Notes: generated by a model not told the origin, from the sequence alone. 64,000 nucleotides of DNA from Rapana venosa (GCA_028751875.1 CM054140.1:52453885-52517884); one strand, 5' to 3'; positions 1 through 11,600 are shown, numbered from the stretch's first letter. Numbers and translations are program-made.

Positions 1-19
1 AAATGGAAAAGTCATTTAA

Positions 20-430
20 CAACTTTTCTGTGTGTTTTACATTACCTTTGCGTTCATTTACAGGTTGATTCGTCACCAAAAGAAAACTGCATTCAAATAA
101 TTGTTGAAGATAATTGTAAGTCTTTTTTGGTTCCAAATTTTGCGTTTACAAATATTAAATTATCGGTATTTGATTCTATATAGTAAATGGGCATTAGGAC
201 ACACTGTATAAATAATACTAAAAAATTTAAGCTAGAAAAACTGAAAAGTGTTCGCAGTTTACTGATGACTTCTTCACTGCTTTCAGGAACTACAGGCCTG
301 GAATCCAGTGTCAGAGAACAGACACGCCATCCAGCACCACCTACATGACAGTCTTCAGGCCGTGACCAGGTAACATTGAATTTCACCTGTTCCTTTTCTG
401 GCCCAGGCCAAAGCTTTGTGAGCTAGGTGC
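20..430. repeat. Local diverged duplication, copy A
   Basis: The stretch around 27-175 (a 'tgtgttttacattacctttg' start, then 'attgttgaagataattgta' and 'ggttccaaa.ttt.gcgttta') recurs at about 919-1090. The stretch around 375-415 ('ttcttttctggcccagg' and 'aagctttc' type words) recurs at about 1114-1160. Copy A contains about 200 bp (175-375, including the candidate exon) that copy B lacks. Either this is an old tandem duplication followed by deletion, or both are copies of an unrecognised dispersed repeat. Confidence 0.6.
287..369 (+). CDS. Candidate internal coding exon (83 bp), unidentified gene
   Basis: A pyrimidine-rich acceptor ending in 'ctgctttcag' (277-286) precedes an 83-bp segment. 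The segment ends in 'gaccag' and is followed by a donor-like 'gtaaca' (370-375). Of the three forward frames only the first is open throughout. It begins ELQAWNPVSENRHA and ends near LQAVTR, a polar sequence that could be helical. The segment is visibly richer in G+C than the AT-rich flanks. No family is recognised and no partner exon was found in the window. The neighbouring duplicated copy (905-1165) lacks this segment. It could equally be a fortuitous open stretch in a repeat. The phase is inferred from the open frame only. Confidence 0.35.
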
Positions 431-454
431 CCAAGGTCTAGACTGATAATTATG

Positions 455-850
455 TTGGGGTTTTGTTGTTGTTTTGTTCCTCAGCTAGACTTCAAAGTTC
501 ACCCATGGTGAGATTATGCGTATGCGACCATTTTGGCCCACCATGAAGGTAGCCACAGTCCGACTTTGGGGATGTTTCCTGGGTATATTTTTGTTTCCGT
601 AACCAACCAACACCGACATGAATTATGGGCTCTTTAACGTGCATATGTGATCTCCTGCGTGTGTATACACACGAAGGGAATGAAGTAAGACACTGGCAGG
701 TCTGCACTTGAAGTTGACCTGGAAGATTGTAAAGAAAAAAATCTCCGCCCTTAATTCACCAGATGCTACTGGGAATCCGACACACAACTTCATGGACACA
801 TGCGATTGAAGTCCAAACAGTCTTAACCACTTGACTATAGCATCCATTAA
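455..850 (-). mobile_element. tRNA-derived SINE, complete but diverged
   Basis: Read on the minus strand, a tRNA-like head carries an A-box-like 'tagtcaagtggttaagac' (complement of about 820-838) and a degenerate B box 'gtcggattcccag' (complement of 769-781). A core region with 'acacacgcaggagatcac' and 'gcacgttaaagagccc' follows (about 620-680). The element ends in a simple A/C-rich tail, complementary to the 'ttttgttgttgttttgtt' at about 459-477. The core words match the SINE at 1318-1660, so they belong to related families. The decayed B box suggests it is an old insertion. Confidence 0.68.
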
Positions 851-904
851 TTTTTTTTAATGTAAATTGCCTTGTATCATTCATTTTCAAGCCAAAAAAC
901 AAAA

Positions 905-1165
905 ATACAATGCTCATTCAGCAAAAATTGTCTGTGTTTTGCATTACCTTTGTGTACATGTGCAGATTGGTTCAACCAAAAACAACAAACAAAAACCAAC
1001 AACCTGCATTCAACTAATTGTTGAAGATAATTGTAACATTCTTTAACCGGTTCCAAAATTTAGCGTTTAAACATAATTATTAAATCGTGGATATGTGAGC
1101 CACCACAAGCAGCACTGAATTTCAGCTGTTTCTTTTCTGGCCCAGGTCGAAGCTTTCCTGGGGAG
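905..1165. repeat. Local diverged duplication, copy B
   Basis: This is the partner of the 20-430 copy. It keeps the two outer similarity blocks but lacks the ~200 bp that hold the candidate exon. Several small indels separate the copies, so the duplication is not recent. Confidence 0.58.
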
Positions 1166-1215
1166 AGAGAGAGCAGCCCGAATTTCTCGCAGATAAATCT
1201 GCCATCTTAAGTGGT
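1152..1215 (+). mobile_element. SINE 3'-domain fragment
   Basis: 'ggggagagagagagcagccc', then 'gaatttctcgcagataaatc', then 'tgccatcttaagtggta' resembles the 3' half of the SINE at 46,360-46,838. Read on the minus strand, that SINE has 'gggagagacagcccgaattt' and then 'aaattgccgtgacttaaagt'. No head or tail is attached here, so it is a truncated relic. Confidence 0.5.
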
Positions 1216-1317
1216 AACTGCCATTTTGTTTTTGTTTTCAATGTCAAAACATAACAAAAACGATCACAGGAAAACAAACGGGTACATTAACATGGTCGCT
1301 TGTTTACAAATTACAAG

Positions 1318-1660
1318 GGTAGCATTTGCCTAGTGGTTAGAACATTGCGCTCGCAATCTGACGACCCGGGTTCGATTCCCGTTCAAGGGGGGATATTTTC
1401 CCTTGGAGTTAACATCAGTGCAGACTCCACTCTCCCCAAAAAGTCCTTCGGATGAGACTATAAACCGAGGCCCGTGTGCGAACTCACGCAGAACATCTTG
1501 GGCACACGTTAAATCCTGTTCCGCTTTTCGAGTAGGCCATTTGTGTGCCGGTGGGAACGGATGACAGAATTGAAAAACCCGCATACACACGGGGACTGGA
1601 TGTAAAAACGCACATAAGAGCTTATTCCATTATCCTCGATATAAAAAGAATAAAAGATAA
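1318..1660 (+). mobile_element. tRNA-derived SINE
   Basis: A tRNA-like head (1318-1392) leads into a core containing 'ttcggatgagactataaacc', 'gaggcccgtgtgcgaa' and 'gcacacgttaaa' (about 1447-1513). A less conserved body follows and fades into A-rich 'aaagaataaaagataaaaag' near 1645-1665. The core resembles the 46-kb SINE ('tcggatgagacgataaaccg'). The 3' end is approximate and no target-site duplication is obvious. Confidence 0.68.
1327..1379 (+). promoter_or_regulatory. Internal RNA polymerase III promoter (A and B boxes) of the SINE
   Basis: The A-box region 'tgcctagtggttagaac' (1327-1343) and the B box 'ggttcgattcc' (1369-1379) are present. The latter matches the GGTTCGANTCC consensus and sits in a T-arm stem, 'cggg' pairing with 'cccg'. 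The spacing is that of a tRNA gene. The 3' acceptor strand is not convincing, so this is read as a SINE head and not as a functional tRNA. Confidence 0.62.
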
Positions 1661-1794
1661 AAAGATGCCAACATGGAAAAAGTCCATAGTTGGTCGGTTG
1701 GTTAGTCTTCACATTCATAATAATGACCAGTTACGCTGACGATTGTTGCGGGTGTGGTTTGGCAGGAAAGTCCTGGAGAGAAGGATGACGCCCA

Positions 1795-2115
1795 CATCGC
1801 TGCAGAGGACGTCGTCGCTGCGGACATCGCTTCGCCGTCGCCGCCGCCGCCGAGGACATCGCTTCGCCATCGCCGAGGAGGACTCGCCGTCGCCGCCGAG
1901 GACATCGCTTCGCCGTCGCCGCCGAGGACATCGCTTCGCCGTCGCCGAGGACTTCGCCAAGGACATCGCTTCACCGTCGCCGAGGACATCGCTTCGCCGT
2001 CTCCGCAGAGGATTTCGCCGTCGCCGCAAAGGACATCGCTTCGCCGTCGCCGCAGTCGTCGTCGCGGCAATCGCCGTCGCCGCAGAGGACATCGCTGTCG
2101 CCGAAAATTTCCCCA
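1795..2115. repeat. GC-rich minisatellite, ~23-26-bp unit
   Basis: Tandem variants of 'gaggacatcgcttcgccgtc' followed by one or two 'gcc' triplets. Units vary by insertion or loss of codon-sized pieces, so several frames stay open on both strands. The coding look is a by-product of the composition, which is unlike the AT-rich flanks. Confidence 0.85.
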
Positions 2116-2304
2116 GCACATTTTGGTGCAGAACTCCCGAGATTTCGTGGAGCCACTCTTGGGGGGGAAAAACTGACATCAAAAAATCCACAGTATGTGC
2201 AAGACATACCCCTGCAAAGTACATCTTACTGGGGGTGATTTTATGGAGGAAGTGTTGATCTGTTACTGAAGTGTCAAGCACCCACCAAGTATCAAAACAA
2301 AAAA

Positions 2305-2815
2305 CCCAAAAGAAAAAAAATGAAGAAAAAAGATGTACACAAGAAAAAATGAAGAAAAGATGTACCAAGAAAAAAATGTGTACCACGAAAAAAAAAAAGA
2401 AGAAAAAATATGTACCAGAAAAAAAATGAAGAAAAAACATGTTACCACAAAAAAGAAGTACAAAGAATGTACCAAGAAAAAAAAGAAAATATGTACCAAG
2501 AAAAAAAAGAACAAAAAATGTACCAGGAAAAAATTGAAGAAAAATGTACCCAGAAAAAAAATGAAGAAAAAATGTGTCCAAGAAAAAAAATGAAGAAAAA
2601 AATATATACCAGGAAAATAATGAAGAAAAAATATGAAACAAAAAAAACATGGTAAAAAAAAAAGTCCAAAAAAACCATGGGAAAAAAAGACCCAGAAAAC
2701 AGAAAAAAGGTTGGTACAAATGAAACCAAAAAAAGATGGTGCTTTACAATCTGCATGTGAGAAAAAAAAAAAGAAGGAAAAAAATCCCACACAACCACAC
2801 GCAAAGAAAAGATTA
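2305..2815. repeat. A-rich minisatellite, ~25-30-bp unit
   Basis: Tandem variants of 'atgtaccaagaaaaaaa' plus 'tgaagaaaaa'. The array starts near 2305 and fades into irregular A-rich sequence by about 2815. It is nearly pure purine on the plus strand except for the 'gtacc' element. Long Lys-rich and Phe-rich open frames on opposite strands come from the composition. Confidence 0.85.
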
Positions 2816-3472
2816 GTGAGTGATGGAAATGACTTTTTAATCATTATTGTTCATTATTTGCTTTTTTATGTCCAATGGTATTTTTTATTTCGAAATGCCC
2901 AGAACTGGTTTTTATGTGAATGTTACAAGAGTTGAGAGGACTTAACGTTTATGTCAGGCATTTAGTTAAGCTGAAGTAGACTTCATTGAACTGGATCTTG
3001 AAGCTTATTTTGAGAGAGGTTTGACAACGACTTAGCAGATGCTCCTCAAATGTTATGCAGTTTCAAGATTGACTCCCAGTCAGGAGTGAGAACGACCTGT
3101 GCTATGTGTATGCTATGGCAACCAGGGGTACATTACTGCAAGGTTTGACAGCATACTTGCATTCATATGTGCTGCTTTTATGAGTGGAAAATGCAGTCAC
3201 ATAGATGATGGGTGCAAGTGCTTAAAGGAGTTAACAATGATTATGCTGCGTTTGATGTTAGCAGGATTGGTGATGCTTTGACAGTATTGTGAACCAATCT
3301 ATGTGTGCTGATACTTTTTACAGTATTCTGTGTGGTGATACTTTGACAGTATTATGAACCAATCCATGTGATGGTGTACATCTGGTTATCAGCATTTCAG
3401 ATTTACCACTGTACAGAAAAAGTGGGATTTTATGATTGCCATTTTTTAAGTTGGGTTGTTTTTTTTGGTTAA
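2816..3472. other. Non-coding, with one short tandem duplication
   Basis: No gene or known element is recognised. 'ctttgacagtattgtgaacc' at about 3275 recurs as 'ctttgacagtattatgaacc' at about 3342, giving a ~66-bp duplicated unit. The rest is unique AT-leaning DNA. Confidence 0.6.
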
Positions 3473-3913
3473 GTGTGTGCGAGTGTGCGTGCAAGTGTGT
3501 GTGTGTGTTTTGTGTGTGTATAGGTGTGTGTGTGTGTGTGTGGAGTGTGTGTGTGTGGTGCTGTCTGTGTGTTGCGCGCGCGTTTGGTGTTGTGTGTATG
3601 TTTGTGTGTGTGTGTTTGCGTTTGTTTGTGTGTATGTTGTTGTGTGTGTGTGTGTGTTTGCGTGCGTGTGTGTGTTGTGTGAGAGAGACCGCGCGCGCGT
3701 GTGTGTGTGTATGGTGGGGGGGGGGGGGGGTAGTGGTAGTGGTGGTAGTAGTAGGCTAGTAGCAGTAGAGGTAGTAGGGGTAGTTTGTAGTTGTTGTGTT
3801 GTGAAGTAGTAGGTGAGTGTGTGCTGCGCGTGTGTGTGGTGTGTGTGGAGTGTGTGGTGTGTGTGTGTGTCTGTGTCTGTGTGTGTGTGTTGTGTGTTGT
3901 GGTGTGGTGTGGT

Positions 3914-3949
<36 letters not shown>

Positions 3950-4025
3950 CTGTGTGTGTTAGTGTTAGTGTAGTCGTTAGTAGTAGGTGGTGGGGTGTGT
4001 GTGTGTGTGTGGTGTGTGTGTGTGT

Positions 4026-4084
<59 letters not shown>

Positions 4085-4104
4085 TTGTGTGTGTGTGTGT
4101 GTGA
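3473..4104. repeat. (GT)n-rich simple-repeat block with a G15 run
   Basis: About 630 bp of (GT)n and compound GTGTGC/GTGGT variants. It includes an alternating 'ccgcgcgcgcgtgtgtgtgt' segment at about 3690-3708, a 15-G homopolymer at 3716-3730 and a (GTA)-type patch at 3731-3795. The purest (GT)n lies at 4028-4082. Alternating purine-pyrimidine tracts of this kind can adopt Z-DNA. Confidence 0.92.
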
Positions 4105-5087
4105 TGGTTACTCAGGGCAAGGGTGTTAGGAGGAGGGGCTAGGACGAGGTTAGGATCAGTGAGACAGATTAGAATAGAGAAGCAATTAAGAGCGATAGAT
4201 TTGTCGGACATCTTTGACTTTTGGCCTTTAAATGTTTTTGAAAAATTTCACACGGGTTATTTTGGGTTACACTTTTCTAAATTAAATGGCGAGTTCTGGT
4301 TCGAATTCCATCCTCGCTCTTTTCCCAGTTTGACAGGGAAAACTCATAAATGGAACCAAAACGACCCGGACAGTTGAAAAATCGTTAGATAGGGAGATAC
4401 CCCGATGTCCTGGCTAAAATTGGTAGGTTTGATTACCCTGTATCCTCCGAATGGGTATGCAGCTAAAACCCTTAATGGTTTGGGGAATCACAAATGCAAA
4501 AATCTCATCTTTAGTGAACCTTGGAACTCGAGTCGAGGAACATAAAGGATAAAAAATGTTTCAAAATTCTCTGGCCTGAAAAAATGGCTTTTTAAGCGGA
4601 GCTGGAATTTTGGTGTCGGGTTTTATTTTTTCCTTTATTAAAAAATCTACACGCGCGAAAGACCAAAATTGGATAGGATTTTAATTCGATTTTTCATTGA
4701 AAGCTTCGCATCATTGTGTCTACAGCTAAGTACCATCGATTCTATATTATGCTGATGTGTCCACATGCTTTCCAACACAGACCAACCAACGACTGACCCG
4801 ACAATTCCCTTTTTTTGCATTGCTTTCGTTTTTGCATCTTTTCCGTTTTTGTCATGCTGTTATACTAAGTAGTTTACCTTTATAACTAACTCGGCCCCTA
4901 TGTGGACACAAAGGCAGGTAGATGATGGGTACAGGCTGGCCAATTGGCAAAAATTTAAATTTTCTTTGGGGTTGTGGGGTTGGTGGTAGAATTTTGGGGA
5001 TGGGGTGCATGGTAGGGGGAAGGAGTGGTAGGTTTGGTTAGGGGCTTTAGGAGCAAGGGAGAGGTATGACTGTGCTGAGTGTTAGTG
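4105..5087. other. Unassigned non-coding DNA, possible degraded SINE head
   Basis: There is no convincing gene. 'ggttcgaattcc' near 4299-4310 resembles a Pol III B box, but no A box or tRNA-like fold was found upstream, so a decayed SINE is only a possibility. The last ~150 bp are G-rich and lead into the next GT block. Confidence 0.4.
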
Positions 5088-5468
5088 GTGTGTGGTGGTG
5101 TGTATGTGTGTGTGTAGTGCGGCGCGCGGGCGTGCGCGAGTGTGTGTGTGTGTGCGAGTGGTGTGTGTGTGTGTGCGAGGGGTGTGTTGTGTGTGTGTGG
5201 GTGTGTGTGTGTACGAGTGTGTGTGTGTGTGTGTTGAAAGAGTTAGAGAGTGTGTGTTTGTGTGTGTGACTGTGACAGTGTGTTTGTGTGTGTGTTGTTT
5301 TTTGTGTGCATGCTTGATGTGTGTGAGTGCGTGCATGCATGTGTGCGTGAATGTATTCGTAGTGGCATGTATATGCATGAACGTGTGTGTTCGCCCATGT
5401 GTGCGGGCGTGTGTGTGTGTGTGTATGTGTGCGTTCGTGCGTGCGTGCGTGCGTGCGTGCGTGCGTGA
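5088..5468. repeat. (GT)n / (GTGC)n simple-repeat block
   Basis: Interrupted (GT)n with GTGC and GCGT variants, ending in a clean (GTGC)n run at 5433-5466. It resembles the block at 3473-4104. Cys/Val-rich and His/Thr-rich frames on opposite strands are artefacts of the dinucleotide. Confidence 0.9.
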
Positions 5469-5639
5469 GAATTTTAAGTTTATGTATGTATTCACATGAC
5501 CTTTGAAAAGACCCTTTCATTGCCATTGACCACTGGCACTTTTTAAAACTGTTTTTAAATTTTATTTTGATGTTGATCAAATACCCACTCAGAAGAATAA
5601 TTATGCAAAATATAATAATTTATGATATGGAAAGTGTAT

Positions 5640-8600
5640 GATGAGGAGTTTCCTTTTATTTTATTTTTACTTTTTTTGGTTACTTTCAATGTGAAATGAA
5701 TGACAAACCTGGTCATGTGATAGCCACAAAGTACTTGAGGTGCTGGTGGCAAGTCTGTGTATTGATCTTCTGCTGGAAGATTAATGCAGATTTTACACCA
5801 ACACATTTTAAAAAACTGGTGCAAGGGATAAGGGTTTGCATTTTAATTTGTTGGGGGAAAACTGTGACTGTTTTTTTTTTGTTTTTTAAATATGTAAGTG
5901 AAATGTAAATTGAAAAGAAAATATAAAATGTTTTATAAAATTAAAAAATGTTGGGGAGGAAGGGGGCCCTTTATTTTTATTTACTTTTTGTGGTTACTTT
6001 CAATGTGAAATGAATAACAAACCTGGTCATGTGATAGCGAGAAAGTACTTGAGGTGCTGGTGGCAAATCTGTGTATTGATCTTCTGCTGGAAGATTAATG
6101 GCAGATTTTACATCAACACATTTTATAAAACTGTGTGGAAGAGTAATGGTGTGCGATTTTAAGTTTAGTTGTGGGAAAACTGTGACTGTTTTCTTTTTAT
6201 TTGTTTTTTAATATGTAAGTGAAATGTAAATTGACAAGAAAAATATAAAAATGTCTATAACAATGTGGAAAGTGTTGGGGAGAAGGGGTCCTTTTTTACT
6301 TTTTTGTTATTATTTACTTTTTTGGTGGTTACTTTCAATGTGAAATGAATGACAAACCTGGTCATGTGATAGCCACAAAGTACTTGAGGTGCTGGTGGCA
6401 AATCTGTGTATTGATCTTCTGCTGGAAGATTAATGGCAGATTTTACATCAACACATTTTATAAAACTGTGTGGAAGAGTAATGGTGTGCGATTTTAAGTT
6501 TAGTTGTGGGAAAACTGTGACTGTTTTCTTTTTATTTGTTTTTTAATATGTAAGTGAAATGTAAATTGACAAGAAATATATACAAATGTCTATAAGATAT
6601 GAAAAGTGTTCAGAAGAAGGGGTCTTTTTTATTTACTTTTTGTGGTTACTTTCAATGTGAAATGAATAACAAACCTGGTCATGTGATAGCGAGAAAGGAC
6701 TTGAGGTGCTGGTGGCAAATCTGTGTATTGATCTTCTGCTGGAAGATCGATGGCAGATTTTACACCAACACATTTACAAACCTGTGTGTGGAAGAGTAAT
6801 GGTGTGCGATTTTAAGTTTAGTTGTGGGAAAACTGTGACTGTGTTTTCCTTTTGTTTTTTAATATGTAAGTGAATTGACAAGAAAAATATAAAAATGTCT
6901 ATAACAATGTGGAAAGTGTTGGGGAGAAGGGGTCCTTTTTTATTTTTTGTTATATTTACTTTTTTGGTGGTTACTTTCAATGTGAAATGAATGACAAACC
7001 TGGTCATGTGATAGTGAGAAAGGACTTGAGGTGCTGGTGGCAAGTCTGTGTATTGATCTTCTAATGGAAGATTGATGGCAGATTTTACACCAACACATTT
7101 TACAAAACTGTGTGTGGAAGACTAATGATATGCAATTTTAAGTTTAGCAGTAGATAATGTGTGAGTGTGTTTTCTTTTTCTTTTTTTTGTTTTTAATATT
7201 ACCATCAAAAATAAATTACAAGAAAAGTGCAATACTTTGTAAGATAGTACGGACAGTGTGTGGGGAGAAGGGGTCCTTTTTATTTATTATTTTATTTATC
7301 TATTTTTTAATTTTTTAGATTACTTTCAATGTGAAATGAATAACAAACCTGGTCATGTGATAGCGAGAAAGGACTTGAGGTGCTGGTGGCAAATCTGTGT
7401 ATTGATCTTCTGCTGGAAGATCGATGGCAGATTTTACACCAACACATTTTACAAACCTGTGTGTGGAAGAGTAATGGTGTGCGATTTTAAGTTTAGTTGT
7501 AGGAAACTGTGATGTGTTTTCTTTTGTTTTTTAATTTGAAAGTAAATGAAAATTTTCAGGAAAAATATAAAAAATGTCTAAAACAATGTGGAAAGTGTTG
7601 GGGGAAGGGGTCCTTTTTTACTTTTTTTGTTAATATTTACTTTTTTTGGTGGTTACTTTAATGTGAAATGAATGACAAACCTGGTCATGTGATAGCCAAA
7701 AGTACTTGAGGTGCTGGTGGCAAATCTGTGTATTGTCTTCTGCGGGAAAGATTAATGGCAGATTTTACATCAACCCCTTTTTATAAAAACTGTGTGGAAG
7801 AGTAATGGTTGTGCGATTTTAAGTTTTAGTTGTGGGAAAACTGTGACTGTTTTCTTTTTATTTGTTTTTTAATATGTAAGTGAAATGTAAATTGAAAAGA
7901 AATATATTAAATTGAAGGTGGGAAGGTCTTTTTTTTACTTTTTGGTACTTTCATGTGAATGATACAAACCTGGTCATGTGATGAAAGTTGAGGTGCTGTG
8001 GCAAATTGTGTATATCTTCTGTGGAAGATTATGGCAATTTTACAACACATTTAAAAGTGGGAGAAATGTGCTTTTATAGTTGTGGGAAAACTGTGAGTTT
8101 TCTTTTTTTTATATGTAAGTGAATGTAATTGACAAAAAATATAAAATGCTATACATGTGAAGTGTTGGAGAGGGGTCCTTTTTTATTTTGTTATTATTTA
8201 CTTTTTGGTGGTTTTCATGTGAAATGAATGACAAATGGTCATGTGATAGCACAAAGTATTGAGTGTGGTGGCAATTGTGTATGATCTTCTGCTGGAAGTT
8301 AATGGAGATTTACTCAACACTTTTAAAACGTGGGAGGTAGGTGTGCGATTTTAGTTTGTTGTGGAAAATGTGGGTTTTCTTTTTTTTTTTTTTAATATGT
8401 AAGTAAATTAATTAAAAATATAAATGTCTTAATTAAAGTGTTGGAGAGGGGTCATTTTTGTATTATTTTTGTGGTTCTTTCAATGTGAAATGAATACAAA
8501 TGCATGGTGCAAAGATTGAGGTTTGTGTGGCAAATCTGTGTATGATCTTTGTGGGTAGGAGATTTTACACACACTTTTATAATGTGGGAGAGTAATGGTG

Positions 8601-11600
8601 TGCGTTTAATTAGTTGTGGGAAAACTGTGACTGTTTTTTTGTTTTTATATGTAAGGAATTGACAGAAATATAATGTTATAAATATGAAAGTTGAGAAGGT
8701 CTTTTTATTTACTTTTTGGGTTATTCATGGAATGATAAAAAACTGGTCATGTGATAGGAGAAGGATTGAGGTGCTGGTGGAAGTGTATTGATCTTCTTGG
8801 AGTGATGGCGTTTTAACCACACTTTTACAACTGTGGTGGAAATATGTTGCATTTTAAGTTAGGTGAAATGGTGTTTTTCTTTTTTTTTTTTTGTTAATTA
8901 AAAAAAATAAAAAAGTATACAATGTGGAAGTGTTGGGGAGAAGGGGTCCTTTTATTTTTTTTATTTTATTTTTTTGTTACTTCAATGTGAATGAATACAA
9001 CCTGGTATTGATAGGAGAAAATGGGTGTGGTGGAATCTGGTATTGATTTCTTGGAAGATGATGGCAGATTTTACCACACATTTTAAAATGGTGTGGAGAT
9101 AATGTGCATTTAAGTTGTGAAATGTGGATGTGTTTTCTTTTTTTGTAAATTAATCAAAAAAATAAAAATGCTATAAAGTGGAAGTGTTGGGGGAGGGCTT
9201 TTTATTTTTTTTTAATATTTTTTTTTGTACTTCATGTGAAATGAAACAAACTGGTATGTGTGCAAGATTGAGGTGTGGTGGCAATCTGGTTGATCTTTGT
9301 GGAAGTATGGCAGTTTTCACAACACATTTAAAACTGTGTGGAAGAGTAATGGTGTGCGATTTTAAGTTATTGGAAATGTGGACGGTGTTTCCTTTTGTTT
9401 TTTATATGTAAGTGAATGTAATTTTAGTAATTAATAAATGTTACAATTGGATGTTGGAGAAGGGCTATCTTCTTGTTATTACTTTTTTGGTGTTATTTCA
9501 GTTGAATAAACAAACCTGGTCATGTAAATGGAAATGTATGGTGGGTTTGGCAATTGTGGGAATATTCTGTGGATTATTTGGCAGATTTTACATCAAACAT
9601 TTATAAACTGTGTGAAGAGTAATGGTGTGCGATTTTAAGTTTAGTTGTGGGAAAAAGTGACTGTTTTTTTTTATTTTTTTTTAATTTATTAATGTGAAAT
9701 GAATAAAATGTAAGAATATAAAATGCTGAAGTTGGGGAATCGGTAATTCTCTGTTATTATTTTATCACTTTTTTTTCTTTGTGAAATAATGCGATAATTG
9801 TGTGGGAAAACTGTGATTTTTGGTTTCTGTTATTTTTTTTGTTTTAAATGTAATATTTTAAATACAAAAATTAAAAATGTTGGAAGGGGAAGTGGGGGGA
9901 AAGTTTTTTTATTTTGTTTTTTTTTTTTTTGTTTTTAAATTTAAGTAAAATGAATGACAAATTTAAATGTGATAACAAGTTGGGGTGTTGGGGGAAAGGG
10001 GTTTTTTCTTGGTTAATGAATTTTATAACTTTTAATGGAAAAAAAAAACTGTAGTGTGAAAATTGATGTTCTTTTGTTTAATTTGGAAAATTTAAATTGC
10101 AAAATAAAATTTTATAAAAAGGGGGGAAAGGTTTTTTTAAATTTAGTTAAATATTTTTATTTTTTTTTGTTTTTTATAATGAAATGTAATTTGACAAAAT
10201 ATTCGCATTGTATAAATTTTCGAAGAAGGCTTTTTACTTACAATTTAAATATGAAGTAATGGATTTTAATTTAGTGTGGGAAAAGGGACTGTTTTTTTAT
10301 TTGTTTTTTATATTTGGGGAAAAAAATTGCAAGATTTTAAAAAAGTTTAAAAAGTTTTTAAAGAAGGGGTCTTTTATTTATTTGGGACTTTAATGTGTTT
10401 TTTTTTTATTGTAAGGAGAAAGGGATATGTTGAAATTAAAATGTCTTCATGGGAGAGGGGGAGATTTTCCCTTTTTAGTTTAACCTTTTTGGTGGAAATT
10501 TAAGGGTTGAGGTTTTAAATGGTTGTGAGGAAAAGTACTGGGTTTCCTTTGTTGTTTTTGAATTGAATGAAATTGATAAAAATATAAACTAAAAAATTTT
10601 AAATTTGGGGGAAGGGCTTTAACTTTTTGTTAATTTTTTTGGTTGGTTTTTCTTAATTTTTTGTTAATTTTATAAAATATTAGGAAAGTGCAATTTTGTG
10701 TGTGACTTTTGGGAAAGGGTTTAGTTTTACATCAATTTTAATGGTTAAGATAATGAATGAATTTAATTACAGAGATAATGTGAGTGTGTTTTCTTTTTCT
10801 TTTTTTTGTTTTTAATATTACCATCAAAAATAAATTACAAGAAAAGTGCAATACTTTGTAAGATAGTACGGACAGTGTGTGGGGAGAAGGGGTCCTTTTT
10901 ATTTATCTATTTTTATTTATCTATTTTTTAATTTTTTAGATTACTTTCAATGTGAAATGAATAACAAACCTGGTCATGTGATAGCGAGAAAGGACTTGAG
11001 GTGCTGGTGGCAAATCTGTGTATTGATCTTCTGCTGGAAGATCGATGGCAGATTTTACACAACACATTTTTCAAACCTGTGTGGAAGAGTAATGGTGTGC
11101 GATTTTAAGTTTAGTTGTGGGAAAACTGTGACGTGTTTTCTTTTGTTTTTTAATTGTAAGTGAAATGTAATTGCAAGAAAAATATAAAAATGTCTATAAC
11201 AATGTGGAAAGTGTTGGGGAGAAGGGGTCCTTTTTTACTTTTTTGTTATTATTTACTTTTTTGGTGGTTACTTTCAATGTGAAATGAATGCCAGACCTGG
11301 TCATGTGATAGCCACAAAGTACTTGAGGTGCTGGTGGCAAATCTGTGTATTGATCTTCTGCTGGAAGATTAATGGCAGATTTTACATCAACACATTTTAT
11401 AAAACTGTGTGGAAGAGTAATGGTGTGCGATTTTAAGTTTAGTTGTGGGAAAACTGTGACTGTTTTCTTTTTATTTGTTTTTTAAATTTGTAAGTGAAAT
11501 GTAAATTGAAAAGAAATATATACAAATGTCTATAAGATATGGAATGTGTTCAGGAGAAGGGCTCTTTTTTTATTTACTTTTTGTGGTTACTTTCAATGTG

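Noticed and set aside
1318..1392. A functional tRNA gene
   Set aside because: Promoter boxes and the T-arm are good, but the acceptor stem does not pair convincingly and a SINE core follows directly.
1743..2258. Arg/Ser-rich open frame of 171 codons (RS-domain look)
   Set aside because: The GC-rich minisatellite gives open frames on both strands in several phases. Unit length is not kept in multiples of three, and no non-repeat domain is attached.
1715..2844. Phe-rich membrane-like and Lys-rich frames over the A-rich minisatellite
   Set aside because: Opposite-strand translations of the same poly-purine repeat; composition only.
4282..4330. A further SINE head from the B-box-like 'ggttcgaattcc'
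   Set aside because: No A box, no tRNA fold and no SINE core downstream. Kept only as a note in the non-coding entry.
3436..5580. Cys/Val-rich and His/Thr-rich frames over the GT blocks
   Set aside because: Direct translation of (GT)n and (AC)n; no domain.
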